Below the pieces are notes generated by a model. It worked only from the letters and a program-made list of their open reading frames with translations. It ran no database searches and was not told the origin of the DNA. DNA of 7,721 nt from an uncultured Clostridia bacterium (lineage in GTDB: Bacteria > Bacillota > Clostridia > Oscillospirales > Butyricicoccaceae), in contig CAJUSB010000138.1 in the NCBI GenBank assembly GCA_910589115.1, positions 1-7,721 on the forward strand. The letters are read 5' to 3'. Within the stretch, counting starts at the first letter, position 1; each line of letters starts with the position of its first letter. Positions 4,613 to 7,721 of this stretch are shown here, piece by piece. Both the position numbers and the translations under genes were made by a program.

Positions 4613-6047
4613 GCCTTATATATCCTCTGGAAACCAATACCTCAACGCCTGGGTTGAGTTCCTTTGCTGACCGGAACCGTTGGCAGACCCTTAGCAAGTC
4701 GCGCTTGCTGATTTCACCCTTCCCGGATTCTTCCAATCTCCGCAGGATGTATTTTGCATCCTTTTCTGCCTGCGTCTCCAACGCTCCGGCCCGTGAGAAT
4801 GCTGCAAGCGCGTGAGCCTTGAAATATTGGCCGATGGCTACCGCTGCGGCCATTGTGCCGCCCTCTATCTTTGCCTCTGCCGCGCAATGCCCATACTTGC
4901 AGCAATGCAGGATCGCCGCGATCCGCATAGACGTACCATGCAGCTTGCCAGCCCAGCCCCCGATCCCTTCCAGTTCATCAATCAGCTGCGGCTCAAGTTC
5001 TTGATGGAATGCTTCTGCAATGCTGTCCGCTTCATGATCCACATGAATTATTTGCGCCTTTTCGGTGAGTGGCACGCTAAGAAGATCGTAAATCAAACGC
5101 CTGTATTCGTCTTTATGCTCTGCTGGCACGGGGCGTGTCCGATATGTGCGCTTTCCAACCTTTGACTGGGGGAGGCTGTACAGAAAGCGGGCAAGGAAGC
5201 CGCGCCCTGCAAATTCATCCTGCTGCATCAGCGCATACAACACAGAGGGCTGAAACGTCAGCAGGAGCGTGAGCGTTGGGCGCTGTATGTATTCCGACTG
5301 CCTGCCCTTCCTGTCTACCCTGTAAGGGTCACCTGTATAGGCTTTCAGAAAAAGGTCAAGGTTTACGGAACCACTGTAGCGCCCTGCAATCACATCAAAA
5401 ATACCGCCCTCCGAGCTGATAACCGACATTCTGCCATCGTTCTGTGCCATCAGGGAAGCAAGCGCCTCCGGCGTTGAATCATCAGAAATCAGACGCAGAG
5501 GCTTTACAGGTTCCAGATCGTTCAGCTCCTGCTTTGCTGCGATTACATCATCAAAATTAACACTCCCCTTTTCCTTTGCTGCCTTTTCGGTTATACTATT
5601 GACACGGCGGGCAAGCAAGTCTTTCTTTGCGGTGTATTCTTCCAACGCTGGCTTTCTCGCTTGGTTTTCCTCCCGCTCAAAATCATATACCGGAAATGTC
5701 ATTGCCGCCATCACCGGGCTTTTTCTTTCTGACGGAAGCGCTACAGTTGCAGTATACAGACCTAACGGCTCGAACCATCCCTGAATCGGGTTGATGACGA
5801 AACTGCCCTGCACACAAAGCGCAATAACAGAAAGGCCGACAACAGCGGGCATATCAACCGGGACTTGCAGGCTTTCCGCGACCGCTGAAACATAATTGCG
5901 CAGTTCTGACGGAAGTGCGTCAACTGGGAATGAGGGAAGCGGGGTGCGTTCCTCGCTCTCAAAAGGTACAAAAGGCTCAAACTCTGGGCCGTCTTCTTTC
6001 AAGCCGTCTTTGATTTCGTCTGCATATCGTTCAAAATCCTGCTGCAA
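4536..6047 (-). CDS. DUF3987/YfjI-type replication protein, helicase-like ATPase
   Basis: The 503-aa product fits the DUF3987 family of phage and mobile-element replication proteins. Residues 40-100 hold the family's hydrophobic entry (PSELRNYV..VDMPAVVGLSVIALC). A degenerate Walker A-like VALPSERKSP is at 102-111, a Walker B-like MSVISSEGGIFD at 207-218, an Arg-rich GRGFLARFLY at 281-290 (possible arginine finger), and GKLHGTSMRIAAILH at 367-381. Residues about 425-500 look like a winged helix. The start is TTG 6047, 10 bases after the strong site AGAAAGGAGG; this overlaps the primase gene by 49 bases. With the CHC2 primase it probably forms the primase-helicase pair that starts replication. 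The end encodes a Lys-Met-Thr repeat (480-487) created by the iteron triplet. Actual unwinding activity is not established for the family, to my knowledge. Confidence 0.85.
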   Translation of the reverse strand: MQQDFERYADEIKDGLKEDGPEFEPFVPFESEERTPLPSFPVDALPSELRNYVSAVAESLQVPVDMPAVVGLSVIALCVQGSFVINPIQGWFEPLGLYTATVALPSERKSPVMAAMTFPVYDFEREENQARKPALEEYTAKKDLLARRVNSITEKAAKEKGSVNFDDVIAAKQELNDLEPVKPLRLISDDSTPEALASLMAQNDGRMSVISSEGGIFDVIAGRYSGSVNLDLFLKAYTGDPYRVDRKGRQSEYIQRPTLTLLLTFQPSVLYALMQQDEFAGRGFLARFLYSLPQSKVGKRTYRTRPVPAEHKDEYRRLIYDLLSVPLTEKAQIIHVDHEADSIAEAFHQELEPQLIDELEGIGGWAGKLHGTSMRIAAILHCCKYGHCAAEAKIEGGTMAAAVAIGQYFKAHALAAFSRAGALETQAEKDAKYILRRLEESGKGEISKRDLLRVCQRFRSAKELNPGVEVLVSRGYIRLTKMTKMTKGRPTEKIELNPALKRV

Positions 6048-6604
6048 AGATACTCAACCTCCTTTCTGTCACGGAAAATCGTAATGACATCTACTACTGT
6101 TCCGGATTGTAAAATATCGCTCCAATATTCCAACATTGCCGCAGACCGGATTGCAAGCGCCTCTGTTTCTGTCAGATCATCCCTGCACCGTGCAAGCGCC
6201 CGATTTGCAGCCCGGCAGCAGCGGTCAAGGTGATTTATCGATTTCTCCCGCCACGCATTGTATGACCGCTCAATTTCCCGCAGCTCCCGCCTGCGTGCGG
6301 CCTGCTTCTGCTCCGCTGGTGTTAATACCCTGTCGAGCGGGAGTAAAAGCCCAAAATCCGCATTCAGCTGCCGCACTGCATCCATAGCGCTTATCCCAAA
6401 CAGACGTGCTGTGAAGTCGATGGAATCCCCGGATTCATTGCAGGCCCAACAGCGAAAGCGGCCATCCCGGAAGGACATGGACGGCACAGTATCTGGATGA
6501 AACGGGCATAGTGCCCATCCGCGCCGGTCAAAGGTCAGCCCGTAGAGGCGGGCGGCTTCCTGAGCGCTTACCCGCTCGCTGGCTTCTCTGAAAACATCAT
6601 TCAA
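5999..6604 (-). CDS. CHC2 zinc-finger DNA primase-like protein, no TOPRIM domain
   Basis: Residues 33-55 carry the DnaG-type CHC2 zinc-binding set: Cys33-x2-His36 (CPFHPDTVPSMSF) and Cys52-x2-Cys55 (RFRCWACNESGDSIDF), followed by the usual helix. The rest (about 90-201) is charged and helical and no TOPRIM catalytic core is seen, so at 201 aa this is a short primase-type protein; such truncated forms commonly sit beside DUF3987 genes in clostridial phages. The start is TTG 6604, eight bases after AAGGTGG and overlapping the preceding gene's stop by eight bases; it gives the family-like N-terminus MNDVFREASERVSAQEAARL. No in-frame ATG lies upstream of the zinc finger. Role: recognising the template or synthesising primers with its partner helicase-like protein. 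Confidence 0.85.
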   Translation of the reverse strand: MNDVFREASERVSAQEAARLYGLTFDRRGWALCPFHPDTVPSMSFRDGRFRCWACNESGDSIDFTARLFGISAMDAVRQLNADFGLLLPLDRVLTPAEQKQAARRRELREIERSYNAWREKSINHLDRCCRAANRALARCRDDLTETEALAIRSAAMLEYWSDILQSGTVVDVITIFRDRKEVEYLCSRILNDMQTKSKTA

Positions 6605-6905
6605 GGGTTATACCACCTTCAAGCCGCTGCAATTCGAGACGGGCGCTCTCAATGGAACGCTCTGTATTCTTCGCCCGTGAGGACAGTGTGCGGATAAACC
6701 GCTTGATTTCTTCTGTGTCTTCCGGTCTAAAATAACCTCCTCCATCGGTGCACGTAGATAATATTACCGCCCCGGAGTTCCGTTCCCGCTCGATTGCTTT
6801 TTGCAGATCTCGAACAGAACGGAAACCAAGCATTTCCACCAGATGACGACTTGGCACAGCGTTCTTCTCTCCCCGTGGAAGAAAATCAACTATTTTCAAC
6901 AGCAT
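6597..6905 (-). CDS. Hypothetical winged-helix-like protein of the replication operon
   Basis: The frame is open from TTG 6917; I prefer ATG 6905 (MLLKIVDFLPRGEKNAVPSR), 18 bases inside the previous gene's end, with no clear Shine-Dalgarno, implying coupled translation. The first 65 residues read as a winged helix: helix (LLKIVDFLP), recognition-type helices (SRHLVEMLGFRSVRDLQKAIERER) and a wing (GAVILSTCTDGGGYFRPEDTEEIKRF). The tail (about 70-102) is a coiled-coil-like helix (RAKNTERSIESARLELQRLE). I recall this type in front of CHC2 primases in clostridial prophages. An accessory or initiator DNA-binding role is inferred from fold and position; it is a candidate to bind the iterons. Confidence 0.7.
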   Translation of the reverse strand: MLLKIVDFLPRGEKNAVPSRHLVEMLGFRSVRDLQKAIERERNSGAVILSTCTDGGGYFRPEDTEEIKRFIRTLSSRAKNTERSIESARLELQRLEGGITLE

Positions 6906-7083
6906 CACCCAACACAATCTTTTCCAGTTCGTCTAGGTCAACGAGTGCGATCTTGCCCCCGTCAAAGCTCTTGATTTTCCCGGTTTTCACCCACCTCCGC
7001 AATGAAGTAACATTCAAGTAAGTATCGGGATCTTTCGCCTTAATCGCTTCAACTGCTTTGGGAATCGTTCTAATCCTTGCCAT
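6886..7083 (-). CDS. Excisionase-like / MerR-type helix-turn-helix DNA-binding protein, 65 aa
   Basis: Starting at ATG 7083 the product is MARIRTIPKAVEAIKAKDPD followed by TYLNVTSLRRWVKTGKIKSFDGGKIALVDLDELEKIVL: helix, turn, recognition helix (TSLRRWVKTGKI), then a wing (SFDGGKIALVDLDEL), as in Tn916-type Xis and other HTH_17 proteins. An ATG at 7092 lies only a base after the Shine-Dalgarno AAAGGAG, so 7083 (nine-base spacer) is the better start. It lies just downstream of int's 3' end and the leader hairpins, first in the replication operon. It could be the excisionase that steers int, or a regulator of the operon. Its ribosome site and first codons closely resemble those of int (AAGGAGATG..AATGGCAAG.ATTAG). 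Confidence 0.8.
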   Translation of the reverse strand: MARIRTIPKAVEAIKAKDPDTYLNVTSLRRWVKTGKIKSFDGGKIALVDLDELEKIVLGDAVENS

Positions 7084-7104
7084 TACAAACATCTCCTTTA
7101 CAAA

Positions 7105-7146
7105 ATTAAAAGGGCCATTGCCAGGATATTTCCCAACAATGGCCCC
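7105..7146 (-). terminator. Intrinsic terminator in the leader of the replication operon / after int
   Basis: On the minus strand GGGCCATTG (7145-7137) pairs with CAATGGCCC (7120-7112), loop 16 bases, followed by TTTTAATTTTG. It stops just before the excisionase-like gene's ribosome site. It would end int transcription, or attenuate transcription from the promoter at 7252-7280. Confidence 0.8.
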
Positions 7147-7189
7147 ATTTAGCCCTTTCCATCCAACTTTTAGGATGAAGGTCTGTGCA

Positions 7190-7219
7190 AGCCATTGTCA
7201 ACATATCGGCTCAATGGCT
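7190..7219 (-). promoter_or_regulatory. Upstream leader hairpin sharing its stem with the terminator
   Basis: AGCCATTG (minus strand, 7219-7212) pairs with CAATGGCT (7197-7190). The seven-base core GCCATTG/CAATGGC is the same as in the terminator stem at 7112-7145, so segment 2 here could instead pair with segment 3 of the terminator and prevent it forming. The repeats could alternatively be integrase or excisionase arm-binding sites in an attachment region. Confidence 0.6.
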
Positions 7220-7251
7220 CACAACTATCTTATTTTGTTTTTGTTGGTTTC

Positions 7252-7280
7252 ATTATAGCACTGGTTATTCTGAAATGCAA
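7252..7280 (-). promoter_or_regulatory. Promoter of the leftward replication operon
   Basis: Minus strand: TTGCAT (7280-7275), 17-base spacer ending TGC, then TATAAT (7257-7252), i.e. an extended -10. Transcription would start near 7245, giving a leader of about 160 bases to the ATG at 7083. It lies just downstream of the int stop at 7285. Confidence 0.65.
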
Positions 7281-7284
7281 GTGT

Positions 7285-7707
7285 TTATTCGTCTTTCTTT
7301 CTCAAAATCGCATCCGCTATACACTCGCTTGCCTTTGCTTTGTTTTCTTCAATAATGTGTGCATAGGTATCGGTGGTCATACTTGTCTTAGTGTGGCCTA
7401 ACATTTTAGATACAGTCACAATATCCACACCTTGAGAAATCATAATGGATGCTGCGCTGTGTCTGAATGCGTGCGGGTTGATGTGCGGCAGGCCGTGGCG
7501 TTTGCTGAACCGGTCAAGCCAGCCGTTAATGGTTCCGGGAATGATCAGTGAACCGTCATCTTTGGTGAAAAGGTAATCCGATGTGTTCCAGCTTTCACCG
7601 TATAATAGCCGCTGCTCCATATACCACGCCCGATATTTACGCAACAGGACTGCGGTTTCTTCCGGTATGGTTATAGTAAAACCACTTGAAAAGGAATAAT
7701 CAATGTA
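7285..7707 (-). CDS. int: Tyrosine recombinase (integrase), C-terminal catalytic part, 5' incomplete
   Basis: The frame is open from 7707 (TAG at 7708-7710) to the stop at 7285 and has no convincing start; the first usable codon with an initiator look is TTG 7644, without a ribosome site. The residues from TITIPEETAVLLRKYRAWY onward are a classic tyrosine-recombinase catalytic core: box II His-x-x-Arg in HINPHAFRHSAAS, the third His in SKMLGHTKTSMTT, and the nucleophile Tyr in TDTYAHII, then the usual tail ECIADAILRKK. The box I Arg and the following strands are absent. The first residues (YIDYSFSSGF) do not align well. It belongs to the same family as the N-terminal fragment at 5-883 and would follow it if the window ends were joined. 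Family call is very confident; gene integrity is not. Confidence 0.88.
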   Translation of the reverse strand, partial: YIDYSFSSGFTITIPEETAVLLRKYRAWYMEQRLLYGESWNTSDYLFTKDDGSLIIPGTINGWLDRFSKRHGLPHINPHAFRHSAASIMISQGVDIVTVSKMLGHTKTSMTTDTYAHIIEENKAKASECIADAILRKKDE

Positions 7708-7721
7708 CTATAATAAGGGTA

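Noticed and set aside
4812..5165. Plus-strand 117-codon open frame inside the DUF3987 gene
   Set aside because: It is a shadow of the helicase-like gene, has no ribosome site and no recognisable domain.
7093..7257. T-box or known riboswitch
   Set aside because: The T-box sequence and other known aptamer signatures are absent; only the terminator/antiterminator logic is similar.
1..7721. tRNA or rRNA genes, or a tRNA-derived attachment site
   Set aside because: I saw no cloverleaf-like sequence, T-loop motif or rRNA segment on either strand.

Overview
The window looks like a small integrative, self-replicating mobile element of a low-to-moderate-GC Clostridia-type Bacillota. Evidence is strong purine-rich Shine-Dalgarno sequences, several TTG starts, and protein families typical of clostridial prophages and integrative elements. 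There are no capsid, conjugation, rRNA or tRNA genes. It carries an integration, regulation and replication core, so an integrative element, a phage satellite or a decayed prophage replication module all fit.

Layout. 5-883 (minus) is the N-terminal part of a tyrosine recombinase with an inserted helix-turn-helix; it stops just where the catalytic domain should begin. A 45-aa gene lies upstream (1007-1144, minus). 1190-1364 is a divergent control region with two promoters and three evenly spaced ATATCT..AGATAT operators. A rightward two-gene unit follows (ribbon-helix-helix protein 1365-1805, 40-aa protein 1798-1920), ended by a terminator at 1926-1960. From 7280 down to 2104 everything is one long leftward unit: promoter, leader with two hairpins, excisionase-like protein, winged-helix-like protein, CHC2 zinc-finger primase, DUF3987/YfjI-type helicase-like protein, an iteron-rich non-coding stretch that is the best origin candidate, then small hypothetical genes (one a 46-aa Cys-rich protein), an Hjc-like PD-(D/E)XK nuclease and a J-domain protein. 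The last gene is split by a 295-bp MITE-like insertion. 7285-7707 is the C-terminal catalytic part of a tyrosine recombinase of the same family as the left-end fragment.

The two recombinase parts lie at opposite ends of the window on the same strand, in the order expected if the two ends were joined (883 to 1, then 7721 to 7285). This suggests a linearised circle cut inside int. The joined gene would still lack the box I arginine region and contain in-frame stops, so it appears decayed or wrongly assembled there.

The most interesting points are the 9-bp iteron array that runs into the helicase coding sequence (encoding a Lys-Met-Thr repeat), the MITE with perfect 18-bp inverted repeats and a palindrome exactly at its centre, the three-operator divergent switch, an attenuator-like leader ahead of the replication genes, and several tiny genes below usual length cut-offs.
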